NCBI GenBank assembly: GCA_008828725.1
Contig: MEHQ01000708.1
Span: forward strand, 87,775 to 151,774
DNA from: Saccharina japonica
Lineage: Eukaryota; Sar; Phaeophyceae; Laminariales; Laminariaceae
DNA: 64,000 nucleotides
Reading direction: 5' to 3'
The notes beneath the pieces were generated by a model. That model searched no databases, was not told the origin of the DNA, and worked only from the letters and a program-made list of their open reading frames with translations. Both the position numbers and the translations under genes were made by a program. Every line of letters begins with the position of its first letter. Position 1 is the first letter of the stretch. Below, piece by piece: positions 1-12,440 of the stretch.

Positions 1-71
1 GCAAGTCAGAGGTAATAGCACCAATTCAGTTTTTTTTTTTTTTTGTGTCAAGTAAGGCTGTTACGGCCTAA

Positions 72-410
72 AGCGGTGAGATACGTTTTAACCACCCCCC
101 GGGCATGATTGAGACTCGTTCCCGGGTTTCCACATTTCAGAAAATCACACACGGGTATATATATATGTTCTCCATCGTACGGCTAAAAGCGGGGATACAT
201 TCTAAGCACCCCCCGAGGATGAGAATTGTCCCCGGGTTTCCACTTGTGTTTTTCTGAAATGTGGAAATCCGGGGACAATTCTCAACCATTCCCGGGGGTG
301 GTTAACATGTATCCCCGCTTTATATACCCGTGTGTGGTTTTCTAAAATGTGGAAACCTGGGGACAATTCCCCATCATCCCAAGGGGGTGGTTAAAATGTA
401 TCCCCGCTTG
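72..410. repeat. Nested fold-back repeat cluster
   Basis: Four diverged copies of a roughly 65-80 bp unit are visible: two forward (about 72-150 and 186-245) and two reverse-complemented (about 258-322 and 338-408). The unit pairs a 'GGTTTCCACATTT'-type end with a 'GCGGGGATACATT'-type end. Copies two and three face each other across a short spacer, so the segment could fold into a long hairpin. No coding signal is seen. It resembles a palindromic MITE cluster; the family is not identified. Confidence 0.6.
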
Positions 411-1017
411 TAGCCGCAACAACAGCCGTACGCGACACCAAAAGCTGATTTCGTGCTATTGCTCTGATTTTGGCCGTAACCGACATCCCCGAGTGAAAGC
501 CAAAGGTGAAAGGATCTTGCATCTTGGATCATTCGCCGTTTTATGTAGGAGAGGAGTGGTTTAGCAGCTACCCCTGACCTTCAGGGCACGCCGCAATCGC
601 TTTCATGCGCGTGCAGATAGGCGCGTCGCAGGCGAGAAAATGACCTAATCACGTAGTACGTAGTCTAGGTGTAGGCAAAACTACGGCCAGAACTCCAGAA
701 ACGTGCCTATATCTACTTAATAAGGTATTTGCCTTAACGTCTAAGACGCGCCTGAAACCTTTTGAGCGCCCCAAGGAAGGGCACATTCTATAATATTTGA
801 AGTATTTTGATCCAAGGGGTAAATGCCTAGCAGGTACGCCTGGGTATCTTGTGGACACTGCTGTATCATACTGCATACCCCCTTTCCCCCTTTCCGCTAA
901 TTTTGGGAGTTCCGGACTAACGGCGTTAGTTTCAAGTGTCTGTCCAAGATAAGCACGAGACCGGTGGCTCCGACACGCCTGTTGCACAGAAAACGTCATC
1001 AGGCATTATTTCACGCA

Positions 1018-1112
1018 AACCTTAACCCATTCAGAACTAAAAAAAAATGTCCCACACTAATTCCAAGTACTTTGTCCCCAAATTCGTGGGACCAGTTCTT
1101 AAGGGGTTAAAG
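1018..1112. repeat. MITE-like palindromic repeat (CCTTAACCC / GGGGTTAAAGG ends)
   Basis: The segment starts with CCTTAACCC, ends with GGGGTTAAAGG, and contains TTCCAAGTACTTTGTCCCC. A cleaner relative lies at 25353-25453 and fragments occur near 31207-31260 and 54540-54680. The inverted ends suggest a short non-autonomous element. No target duplication was identified. Confidence 0.5.
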
Positions 1113-1500
1113 GCACGAGGGTGTATCCAATAGTTCTCCTGAATTAGGGAGTTTCCACCCAACGGCGATATTTTCAAGTGCCCGAAAAAGAGTTCTATTA
1201 ATAGTCTAGGCGGGCCTGTCCGTGCAGATGAGTAAAATAGGCACGACCACGACGGTGCTTCGGGCATGCCTGTTTCAGAATTCGGCGTCGCAGTTGCGAT
1301 CTACAGCAGTATTCGTTCGTATCGTATCATATGTATGATACCAAATAATACGAGTAACTCTCAAGGTTCTCATGAACACGACTCTATGCTATCTGCGCGT
1401 GTACCTGGTATTAGTAGCTCTTTATCAAAACTACTTCTTGCAGTTTTGGGACACGAGACCTCACGGGGTACCGCTATTTAGTGGCTGTATACGTAGCTTG

Positions 1501-2080
1501 TAGAGGTGTTCCCCTTTGGCCAATTACCCGGGTACTCGCGAGCTCGCGAGTATTAACCGACTTGTTCATACCCGTCACGGGGTACGAGTAGCACTTCATA
1601 CTCGCTGAGTATTTGGGGTCCTGGTACCCGGGTACCCGGTTTAAATGGGTACCCGGGTACCCGTTGGTTTATCTTGCAAATCCCGGAGATGGCAACTTAT
1701 CATGCCCTAAAATCACGTCCATTGGGTGTTATTTGGTGGTACATGTTATCGAGGAAACCCTTTTCAAAATGAAAATGATTTATGCATCACACCTCACACC
1801 ATACTAGAGATGGTACCCTTTTGCCAATTACCCGGGTACTCACTCGCGAGTAATACCGGGCTTGCTAATACCCGTCACAGGTACGGGTAACAATTCAACT
1901 CACGAAGTATGTTGGGCCCCGGGCACCCGGGTACCCGACTGTGAGACGGGTACCCCGGTGTTAAACGAGCACCCGCTGTTAAACGGGTACCCATGTACCC
2001 GCCCTGAATTGCCGTAAATACTCGCGGGTACCCGGGTATTTCCCCCCCAAATTTGGCGGGTACCCGTTTAAGACGGGTAA
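1501..2080. repeat. CCCGGG/GGTACC-word array with duplicated left end
   Basis: Two directly repeated blocks begin with TAGAGGTGTTCCC (1501) and TAGAGATGGTACCC (1805). Each continues into CCAATTACCCGGGTACTC and then clusters of ACCCGGGTACCCG words up to about 2080. The words are palindromic, so the array can pair with itself. The TAGAG(A/G)TG start resembles termini common in hAT-type elements, but no transposase and no target duplication is visible. Confidence 0.55.
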
Positions 2081-2264
2081 AATCTCGAATAGCTTTTACA
2101 ACAGCAATGAGTCTGTGTCTTGGCCTATGCTGCTTCTCGGAATGGTGGACGACATTCTGTTCCAACAACCAATAATGCGTCGATTCCCCACGGAAATGCT
2201 ACGCGCACACAGCCAGTGCGCCGTCTCTTCGTTGTACTGCTTTCCATTCGGTAGTGTACGTACC

Positions 2265-2945
2265 AAAGTATACCGGGGGTATTTGCTCAGTAAACACCCT
2301 ACCGAATTCTTCCACAAGGTTCGGTACGGCCTCAATACCCTATACCGGTTAGGTATGGCCACAGTACGCTACTGGTTCGGTACGGCCTCAATACCCTACC
2401 GCACACTCCGGTAAGGTTCGGTACGATCTAGGCACCGGTTCTCGACACTTCGGTAACTTCGAGACCACCTCAATATCGGTGCAGCACTACCCGACACTTC
2501 GGTAAGTTCGGTACGGACTCAATACCGGTAGCCGACACTTCGGTTAGGTTAAATTTGGCGGCATTTACAGTATATACCGAGTTGGTTCGGTTCGGCCTCA
2601 AATAAACCACCGCCGTGTAATACGCAAGCTCGGTTGTCGAGAAAATCAGATTGGAAATTCGTCCATGGGGGCGTATTATCTTGCGCGCTGTACGGTATCG
2701 AACACGCCGGCATGGTTCGGTACGAACTGGATACCGGTACCCGACACTTCGGTAAGTTCGGTACGACCTCCATACCGGTACTCGACACTTCGGCAAGTCC
2801 GGTAGGACCTCAACATCGATACGCGACACATCAGTAAGTTCGGTACCGCCTCAATACCGGTACCCGACACTTCGGTAAATTTGGTGCCCCAACCGAAAAT
2901 ACCGCCGGTACAGGTATACCCTACCGAACACACCGTTCGTTTATA
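2265..2945. repeat. 41-bp tandem minisatellite (CGACACTTCGGTAAGTTCGG units)
   Basis: Units carrying CGACACTTCGG followed by TACCGGTA recur with a 41-bp period; for example CGAC starts at 2492 and 2533, and at 2742, 2783, 2824 and 2865. Irregular units lie between. The flanks at about 2270 and 2930 carry inverted GTATACC-containing ends with a shared (G/C)GGTATTT stretch, suggesting the array is the inside of a non-autonomous element. Several short open frames here only reflect the repeat and are not genes. Confidence 0.6.
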
Positions 2946-5719
2946 GGACCAAGAGTGGGGCCGAGCCGCGGCAGCGCTCGTTTGATACACAGATTAGCAC
3001 CGAGCACGTGACCGTGCTGTAGTACGTGTGATATGGCACAGCAGATGCGAAGCGCTACGTTCGCGGTTAGTTGCAGAGCTTTGACAAGAGAGCTGTGCAA
3101 GGCAAGACTGCCAGATAGGCGTGCCTCTCTGTCCGGTCCTTTACGTACTCCTCATGAACTTCGTATTATCCTAAACCTTGAAAGGATAAAGGACCGACGA
3201 CAAGGCTACTATTAATACAACACTACTATATTATACGCACTCCGCACGCTGAGGCATACTTCATACCTCGCGTTGACGCAAGTCTGAATCCAGTCAGTAC
3301 ATGGACTACAGACAACGACGGCTCCAATAGCGACAAAGGCGGACTCTGTGTTGCTTTGTTCGTCTCCCGCCCCGAGGGCGTCCTATAAACAACCACCACT
3401 CAACGGACACAAAATCGCGAGAGAGAAGAGAGAGGTTTTCACTCAGTTTTCACGGAGGGTCTTTGGTCGGTCGGTAGGGTGTCCACAACCAGGAGTCAGT
3501 TGCAGCGTTGCAGGCGACAACGGTGCAAGGCTGTACGTATCGCACATATACGCAACGCTCGCGGCTACTGCGGTCTATCGACACATTATAAATACACATA
3601 CATAGCAGACGAGACGCTTTTCTACTGCGGTTGTACCCCTGCCGCCTGCACCACCAGCAAGCACCACCGTCGTGAATATATACCTGGTACTACTGCTGTA
3701 GGTAATAGGTACTAACTACTGCTTTAATTAGGTACGACGCTGCTGTGTGTGTGTTCTTCACATTAAACCTTCCTTTCTACCCGTGTGCACGTGCACGAAG
3801 ACATAATCAGCAAATTGCGCAAACAACGTAGTAAATGGAAATACTGCACGAGTACCAGCAGCAGCAGCAGCAGCCACAACATCATCAGCAGAAAGAGTTA
3901 CGAGAGGCGGGGAGAGGACTACGAGCAGACCAAAAACGGATGGCGTCTATCAAACGAAGGCCGGAAATAAGAAACAAACAAAAAAACAACGTTGATGAGA
4001 GGACGAGAGGACTGATGTACAGAGTATTCGTACGTACGTACTCTTGCTCATATGATACTGATTTTGTACTGACTACTGACAGACAACGAAACGAAATACT
4101 GCTGTAACATTGAACCAACTAAAACCCCTGGCCGAACGTACGACCCCTCCATGTACAAGCAGTATAATAGAATGATCCGCTAGGAATCACGCAGGGAGAA
4201 GTATGTGTCGTGTCGTATGTCGCCCCCCCCGTCGCTAATACGTACAGTCAAGAGCAAGAGGGGTATCAGAAAACAACCCCTCTCTCGTGTCCAGAGAAAA
4301 GAGAACAGAGAACAAAGCGATTTATTTCGTAGAACAGAACGACTTGCTTGTTCTGCTCTATCCGCGTCATACAACGAGTACTCTGTGTAAGATATGTTTG
4401 GTGGTATATGCACATTTGAAGTACAAGACGGCTGGCTCACCCCTCGAAGCGGGGCGAGCGCATATCCCTGGTAGCCGCGACCCACTGCTTGCTCTGTACG
4501 AAATGAACGCCGAACGAGTGAAGCACACGAGTCCAAGAAGAAGGGCGTTTGTTCGGTAACGCGGAGAAAAATGCATATCGTCAAAAGTCAAAACAGCAAA
4601 CAGCCAACCAAAGCCAGGAGAGGGCGTTGTTCGATGCCTCCGCTTTTCGGCTGATATGATGTTGAGAGCGCCAAACATGCGTGTGCCTTCCTCTTCCCGC
4701 CTCCTACTACTGCCTACATTCTGATTGCCACACTCAAGTACGTACCCGCACATACCTTCACGCCGAGCTCGTTTGAAAGCCTTCATTCGCAAGCTGGTGC
4801 CCTCTCTCAGACCGTTCCACACACACCACAACAGCACAGCAGCAGCAAAGGAGGCAAACCCTCAACCGCCGGTGAACAGGTTGTGCCTCGTTTCGGGCGT
4901 CTCTTCCCTCGGCTGGCTGCAAAAATAGCGGCAAGTGACTCGCGCGCTATACCCCTTGCTTGCCTGGCCGGCAAGCAATTTGGCTGGGACTCCCGCAATT
5001 TGCAGAATTATTCTCCTACTTCTCCTCCGAGAGAGGGCGCTGGCCTACACTCAAGCGAGAGAGGTTGCGCCAAAATATAGTTCCCCGCGGGACGAAAGCT
5101 CTGCATCGAGTGCTTGGCATTGCCGGACGACAACCGTTCATACTTCACATCCGCTCTCCGCTCTTGCAGATTTATTCGGGATGCGGCGACAGTCCCGATA
5201 CGATTGGGTTGATTTTGACCAATCAGAACAGAGGTTGAACGTAGGATTCAGACTCTTCAATATGGATTCAGGCAGCTGTTTGTTTGGCCGATTTAAAAGT
5301 AAATGAGAGTCAAACATAGAACGCAATAGTGAAAAATAACGTCGACTTTGGGGTTGATGATGCTCTCGCGCGATTTTTTTGTTTGGGTCTCATCGCCCAC
5401 ACCACAACCACAATAGTGACCATAGACGGGGACGGCAGCAGTTCGCACGTTAGACGGGGAGCGGCGATCGACAGGTTGCGAGAAGGAAGGCCTTTTGTTC
5501 ATCGTACGTGCACGCAACGCCCCTCTCTTACCCCTCCGCGCTCTTCTCTGGAGTTTCTTCGCTGAACCACCATCAAGACATCAGGCAGACAAAAACACGC
5601 GGAAGTCTTCTCCGTTCTCTACTCCACTATCAAAACGGTCTCTTCAAACGATAGGGTGCTAGGGTGCCGGAGAGTTAGCGACGGAAATCTTCGCGCTCGA
5701 AACGCATCCCCAAGACACC
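2946..5719. other. Non-coding upstream region of the AP2 gene
   Basis: I see no convincing gene here. Short open frames lack homology, codon bias or splice logic. One frame around 3838-4107 encodes a glutamine/histidine run from a CAG-rich stretch. A fragment of an 80-bp dispersed repeat lies near 3745-3785 in reverse orientation. The last kilobase is presumably promoter and 5' leader for the AP2 gene at 5720, but no TATA box could be singled out. Confidence 0.4.
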
Positions 5720-8700
5720 ATGGCCCCACCCCAAGCAGGCAGTGTCTCCTTCCGACAGCAGTCAGCCGCGTACGCCACCGAGCCGAAACGGATGCGGCTG
5801 TCGTCGAGCGCAAGGTCAACAGCGGCAGCGGCGGGGTCTTCGACCACTACTCGGGCGTCGACTGGAGCGCCGACTGCGATGACAAACAAAGGGTCAGTCT
5901 ACAAGGCACAACGAGGGAGAGGTGAGAGGGACCAATGTCGACCTGTCGAGCTCTGTTCAACGCGGCCGTAACTGTAGCAGCGTTGCATTGCTGCTCATCC
6001 CATCCAGCAGGGGTTGCCTCCGCAGTTTGTCTTCGCGCAGGGCGAATCTCTGGAAGAGGAGACAGAGGGGGGGAAATTGCCTGCTGCTGCGGGACAGCAA
6101 CCGTCGTCTCTCTTTTTTACACTCGATTCTGCGAACCCGCTTTTTTTCTCGGAAAATACAGAGCTGTCAAATCCGTCCCGTTTCCTTTTTGCTTGTTTGG
6201 TTGTTTGCAACGAGTAGCAATGGCGATGCCTTCCTCCCTGTTGACGCTCGTCGGCCGCTGTTCGCTCGAGCGCCTGGCCGTGCCCACATAGCACCCGCCC
6301 TAGCCCACTTGCCTTGCTTCAATACCGCGGCGTTCTCATATTGTTGCGCTGTCTGCCGCCTTCTCTCTTGGGTCTTTGGTCCTGTCTTGTCTGTAACCGA
6401 CGTAGCCGTGACAGCAGCTGCGGTCAAGGCGAAAGCTCCAACTACTCACCGCCGACGGGGTCGGAAAGGGAAATCTGTGTACCGAGGGGTGTGCGTAACG
6501 CGAGAGGGCAAGTGGAGAGCCGTCATCTACAAAGAGCGCAAGCAGGTGCGTGGGATAGATACCCCAGCAGACCACACTACCTATAACTACTCCGTGTTGT
6601 CTCTCTCTATCTCTCTCTCGCTTCCTCGCCCATTTTTTTCTCTCCCACGCCGACGAGGAGTGTATATATACCTTTTTTTTGTTGCAACGCCGTTCCGTGA
6701 CGCGACCCGACGCCTGTGTGACGATGAGAAAATGATGAAACCTGTACGTATATAAAAACCCAAACAAAAAATTGTTTCTCCAGTTCAACCACCTTGAAGT
6801 TTGGACTTTTGTTGGCAACGCGCGTGCCGCTGCCGGGCTGCAGCTGCCGCCACCGCCGCCGCGCGACCGACCGTGTACCTCCGCGAGCGTAGCCTCCTCG
6901 ATAATTCATCCGCGGCGTGCCTGCTGCAGCAGGCGCCGCGGCGATGGCGGCCGTCGTTGCCAGGAAGGTTGGTATCGGACCATCCTATCCCTCCGTTTCC
7001 CGTTTCGCCTTCTGGCCGGGTCATGTGGCAAATATTTCAATTATATTGGATTGTTGTGGTGAAAATTATTTGTTTTTCCATCGCAGAAGAGGGGAGTCCC
7101 TCTGTGTGAAAAATCAGAAATTTGGTGCTTGTGTGCTTGGTACGAACCGCCTGCTGCTTGTATAAGCAGTACGCACCAGAGTATGTACACATTTATCAAG
7201 TGATACTCGTAGTACTGCGGACGACATTCTGCGTCAACACGTATTATCATATGGCGTTTCACAGCCCCATGGAGTGAATACGTTCTTATTCGCGTATATG
7301 TTGTCGTGGGCCGCTGCCTGCGCTCGCCCCCTGCTTGCTCTCGTCTGCTGCTGCTGATACTGAACTTTCTGTGCGTACGAGTACGTATGGGAAAGTTGGC
7401 GGCCGAGTGCAGACAGCAGCAGCAGCGCCACCCGCTCTCTTGATAGTGTATGTATGCCTCACGGCAAGTGTTGATGTTCCACGGTCGGCGTCCCCTCCGT
7501 TTTTTGTTTTTGTTTTTTGTTTTGTTTTTTTTGTTTCTTGGCGCGAGTCTCGCTGTCGCGCGACGAGCGACTTCCAGAGACTGGGGCAAAAATAGAAAAC
7601 AATCGGTTGAGGTTGTTGCCTGGAAAGAATCATTTGTTGAAACTCGATCGTAAAAAATGTAAAATCGTCGCCACCTCGTCTCCCGTCATCTCTCAGCTGG
7701 CTTCGTCATATGAAAAAGCGATGAAGCGCGGCGCGACTATTTTGGTCGGTCGATGCTTTGTGCCAGCCTTCTGTTTTAACCGAAGCTGTTGCTGTTACTA
7801 TAATACGTACTTGTTTTTAAAGTGTGGTTGGTGGTTTGGTCTGTAGCCACCATGGCGTTGCCGTGCGATCGAAGCAAGGAACGCGCGCCCCGTCAAGCCC
7901 CACGTTCGAGATGTATCATACATATCCAGCAACATTCAGCATCAAGATTGGTTTTATCTATCTACCTCCCAATCCCCCTGCTCCGATCGATTCCATTCCG
8001 TTCACCGACTTTTTTGTTAGAACTGAAGATGACAGGTGTGCGTTGCCCAAAGAGTAAGATTTGTTTTCGTAGTTTTGGACCCATGCAAGAGGCCCAGACC
8101 TCCCCACTGGACCACGACTCTGGGCGTACCTTCAGCTCAGACATGGCAGTTGGCTCCAGGCGCTCCACGTACATTGTTACTTGATGCTCGTAGATTCTAC
8201 GAGTACGTGTAATGCTCGTAGGCCCCCAACCACCCGAGCTTGATGATAGACTTGCCGGTCTATCACCCCCTCTCTTGATATCATATCTCAGTCGTGTCAT
8301 TTGCTCGCGCCCTCTATCTACCCTGAGCCCCCCGAGGTGTTGCACGTCACTCGTGTCGCCTGCTGTCAAGAACCCGCCGGTGCATCGGGGCAACGAACAG
8401 CACACACTAATTGTTGTTGTAAAATACCAGTTGTTGGCGGTGTGAAAGGACCACTAACCTCGCATGTCGTACGTACAGCAGCAGCAGTGTCCGTCTTGTG
8501 CTTCGTGCGCTTGCTGTTACTGGTCTCTCGCTCACCCACACGGCCGACGGTCCGCTCACGACTTGTCAAATTTCACGCTCACCGTCCCCCCCCCTCTACG
8601 CGTCCACCGCCGCCATCGGTGCGCCCCCTACCCGCCGTCTCCTTTTTATCCCTTCCGTCTCCTTTTTTTTCTTTTTTCCCTTCCCCTCTTTTTCTCTTCT

Positions 8701-10043
8701 CCTTTCTCTCTTTTTCTCTTTTCCTTCCCCTCTTTTTTTTTTTTCGTTCTTTTGCCTTTGTTTTCTCTCTCTCGGTCGTCCTTTTTTGTTCTTCTCCCCT
8801 TGATTTCTTTCGGCCCGTCTTTTGCCTCTGCTTTTGCCTCTACATGTACCGGCGCTACGTTCGTTTTTTTCGTTGTCGTTGCTGCTTTTCTCTTTGGTCG
8901 TTGTTTCTGTGATGTTGCCATCCTCGTCATTTGTCGTTGTTGTTGTTCCTGCAGCTTTACCTCGGGGTGTACGAGTCAGAAGTGGACGCGGCGAAGGCCC
9001 ACGACCGCGCTGCCCGGTTCCACTTCGCTGAGAACGCGGTGTGCAACTTCGACAGCGAGCACGAGGCCGACCGCCAGGCGGTGATCCACAAGCAGCGGCA
9101 GCTCCTCGAGCAGCAGCAGCAGGCGGAAGACCGCGCGCACGCACAGCTCCACGGCGGCAGCTTCTCCGTGGGGCGAGAAGAGTTCGACGACCTTGACGAG
9201 TACCACCGGGGCATGGACGAGGCCTGCTCCTCGGAGGAAGACGAGCGCGAAGCGGACGCTGAGGCGGAGCGGGAAGGGGATGGAGAGGACTGCGGGGACG
9301 GTTACGACGAGGTCTGCAGCCGCTCGAGCCGATCCATGTCCTCGTCTTGCTCTTCGTCGACAGGGTCAATGTCGGACGACTGCGGTAGCGCGAGCGGCGC
9401 CCATCACCACCAGGCGGAAGCCTCGGGCTCCTCCGCTGCGGCGGCGGCGGCCGCCTCTGCGTTCGAGCCAGCGTATTACTCGCGGGCGCAAGCGGGGACA
9501 GCGGCGGCGGCTGCGTCGGCAGGCGCGGGACGAGGTGGTGGTGGTGTCGGCAACGGCAACCAGCTCCACAGTCGGGAGCGAGGGTGCAGCGACGGCGAGA
9601 GCGACAGCGACTACGCGGCAGCAGCGGATGTGGCGACTGCGTCGCCCCTCATCCCGGACGCGGAGCAACCGTCAGCGCAGGAGGGCATGGGCTTTCCTTA
9701 CGCGGACGACCTGTTGGGGTACGAGATGCAGTCGTGGTACTGCTGCCAGGAAGACTGCGACCGGAGTCCCGCGAGCTCCGGCGGCGCGCCGTACGAGTCT
9801 CAGCAGCAGCAACAGCAGCAGCAGCAGCAGCCCTTTATGGGCCGGCAGCAGCAGTCGGAGGAGCTGTGGGGGACTTCGGTGGGCGCTAACCTTGGCTGGG
9901 GCTTCGGGGACTTCGCTCAGGCGTACTCGGATGGCGGCAGCAGGGCGAGCAGTGGCAGCATGTCGTCGGGTAGCCTCTCGTGCGATGATGACTACGTGCC
10001 CAGCGCGCTTCCTCCGCTAATGGGGATCTCTGGAGAGCCATGA
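5720..10043 (+). CDS. AP2/ERF-type single-domain DNA-binding protein, 3 exons
   Basis: Likely nuclear transcription regulator. The model is exon 1 at 5720-5921 (ATG in ACACCATGG; donor GAG|GTGAGAGG), exon 2 at about 6406-6545 (donor CAG|GTGCGTGG) and exon 3 at 8955-10043 (acceptor TTCCTGCAG; TGA stop). The phases agree and give about 476 aa. The AP2 domain spans roughly residues 91-146: SVYRGVCV, then GKWRAVIY, and after the intron LYLGVYESEVDAAKAHDRAA with a closing NF. These are the conserved YRG, WRA, YLG and AA-YD-type elements of AP2. The C-terminal half is low complexity: a Glu/Asp-rich acidic stretch, serine runs, polyalanine and polyglutamine, typical of activation or disordered regions. 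The intron cutting the domain is 2.4 kb. Exon 1 is rich in Ala, Ser and Thr. The exon 2 acceptor could instead be at 6415. The domain call is secure; target genes are unknown. Confidence 0.85.
8586..8830 (+). repeat. Long polypyrimidine tract in AP2 intron 2
   Basis: About 245 bases of nearly uninterrupted C/T (TTTTCTTTTCCCTT-like) lie 125-370 bases before the acceptor at 8954/8955. Open frames across it encode Phe/Ser/Leu runs or, on the other strand, Lys/Arg/Glu runs, and are artefacts of composition. It may aid splicing of the long intron or form triplex DNA; both are inferences. Confidence 0.7.
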
Positions 10044-11629
10044 ATCAGTCGACGAAGAGAGACGAGGAAGGGGGGGGGGGGAGAGAAGGAGATACTACAG
10101 GGGTGTCTTAATTTGCAACTGATTTTTTTTTTCTTTTTTTCTTGCTTGCTACTGGCGAGATTCCCCCTGTGCTTTTGTTCTTTTCCACGCCCCTGAGCCG
10201 AGCCCCTCGCGCCTCGCCCCCCGTGGCCATTCCGTTCTTGGTCCCTCCCGGCCCTTTCATCCGTATGTCAATTGGCGTATCTTTGTCAGTCGTCGTCCCG
10301 TCGTCGTGTGTCCTGTTGTCTCGATTTCGATTCGGTTACTAAGAATTTACTTGGTTTGTTTTTGTCCCGAGAGATGTATTTCTCATAAGAGCGGCCCGGA
10401 CCCCTCCCCGCCGGAAAAAAAAAAAAAACGGAGGGGGGGTTCCCAGCATGTCTCACCAAAAACAGAACAATCGAGTAAATAATAATTAGAGTCGAGAGGT
10501 AGGACCGGACGGGATTTTTCGGGACGGGAGATTTATGTGCGGCTTTTGTCTAGTTTTTGGTTCTCTTCTTTTGAGTTATCTTCGCAGCACGCGAGAAGGA
10601 ACAGTTGAAAGAGAGAGAGAGAGGCAAAAACTTACTACATTGCGCACACCTTTTATCTTTGGTTTAAGGGGGGGGTAGACGAACAGGCGGGGTTCCGCTT
10701 TCTTCAGTTTCTTTTCTTTTTCTCTTCCTTTTTTTTTTTTGTCACGCGATTTTACATGTATGGCGTCAATTATATGGTTTGCCCTCAGCACAGCCAGCTA
10801 AGCTACTCTGTCTCTCTCTTGACCTTTTCAGATGAGCGTGCAACAACAACTGCTGCTTCTTTTTTTTTTAGTCAGTTGCCACACCGTGGGTCGTTTTTTT
10901 TCTTTTTTCTTCTGGTTTTTTCTTCTGTGCCACCAAAATCTGTCACCGCCCTTACCCACTTCGTATCGCGATGATGGTGTGACCAGGGCAGTGGACAGAA
11001 GGGTCAGAAGTGGGAGGGGGGGGGAGGGTTTCCCTGTTGATGGCGTTTCGATTTAGTGCCCCACACCCCTGAGGACGCGAGGTCGTGCGAAACACGACCG
11101 GCGACTTACAGATTTTACTGAACCATCTGTGAACCAAACTAGCAATAGCGAAATCCATAAAACGTTACCGGCGTACGTATGGATTTTGCGTTTGCGGCGG
11201 CAAGTCAGTGAAGCGCGAACCGGCGTTATTAGCGCTTGAGGCAGAGAAAGGAGGGAGGGGGGGGCGGTGGGGGGGGGTGGGGACCGGGGTTACCTGAAGT
11301 CCATAAGACTTGCAAATGCGAGGTAGGCGTTATTGATGCGCCTGCCCGCGTATAAGCTTTGTCAGGCCACGATGTTGTGTCGTTGCCTTATAACTGTCGA
11401 CGGGTATAGTTAACTTGTCTTCTACTCCCCTTCCGCCCGCCCCCGCCCCCACAGTGTGTAGATGTTTGGTTGATGCGGTCGGAGCAAGTCTAAAAACGAT
11501 TGAATTATAGGAGGAGAGGGAAGTTTGGCGGCTCTGCTTTCATTGCTGAGGCCGTGAGTTTAGGTTCGGGTTTGGAGGGTAATACTTGAAAGGATGGGAA
11601 GCGGGGTGGGGGGGGGGGGGGGGGGGGGG

Positions 11630-11669
11630 NNNNNNNNNNNNNNNNNNNNNNNNNNNNNNNNNNNNNNNN
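11630..11669. other. Assembly gap (40 N)
   Basis: Forty N characters flanked on both sides by G runs interrupted by only a few other bases. The gap probably marks a homopolymer region the sequencing could not cross; its true length is unknown. Confidence 0.98.
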
Positions 11670-12368
11670 GGGGGGGGCGGGGGGGTGGGGTGGGGGGGGT
11701 GAACGAGGGTGTAGGTGTTGACTTGTGGACTAGACTGCGCGGACGGGGTGGATGGCTCCGCTTAAGGTTGGTTTGGGGGGGTTATAGGATATAGACGACG
11801 AATTAGCGTGTGAATGTCCTCGGCCTTCCTTGGTACCTGGTATATTGTTTGTTGTTTTTTTTTGCTCTTGGCTTTTTTTCTTTATTTACGAGCCGTAGGT
11901 CGGGTCGGGAGGTGTTGGGGTCTGGATGTTGACAGCAGCAAGCAGGTACTCGTAAGGTAAACTACAGCAGTATATCAATCAGTCATGGCGAGAGAAAATA
12001 TAAAAGCGGGTTGTAGCACCGGTCGGACGGGCACAGCAAAAGTGCGAGTGGGCGTTTCGCCCGCGAACCATTTTGTGCCGGCCCGGCAGAGGAGCTCCCC
12101 CTTTTATCGGCTGTTGCGTGATTGGGGCGTGCAAGGCACGCGGGTGGGGTGGGGCGGGGCGTGCATGTCGGGTCTTTACTTTGCCTTTGTTCCTCGCCTC
12201 GCCCGTGACGGCGATGATGAGATGAGAACAATGCATGCATTAAATCTTCTTGATTTAGGTAGGGGGGGGATTATAGGGGGTTTGGTAATGTGCGTTGGGC
12301 AGTAAGCTCTCACGCTCATCGTCCTATTCGTTCGTTGGCTGTCTGGTTTCAAATTAAGGGCGCGTAGG

Positions 12369-12440
12369 CGGGGGGGTTGGGGGGGGGGGGGGGGGGGGCG
12401 TGGGCCGGGGGGGGGGGGGTTGCTTTTCCCGCACGGGGGG
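12369..12440 (+). repeat. Poly-G-rich tract
   Basis: Long G runs interrupted by TT, CGT and CC, on the + strand. The pattern fits intermolecular or intramolecular G-quadruplex formation. A similar tract surrounds the N gap at 11630. Confidence 0.7.

Noticed and set aside
8464-9084. Serine/phenylalanine-rich frame overlapping the AP2 region
   Set aside because: Runs through the pyrimidine tract of the intron and reads exon 3 in the wrong frame.
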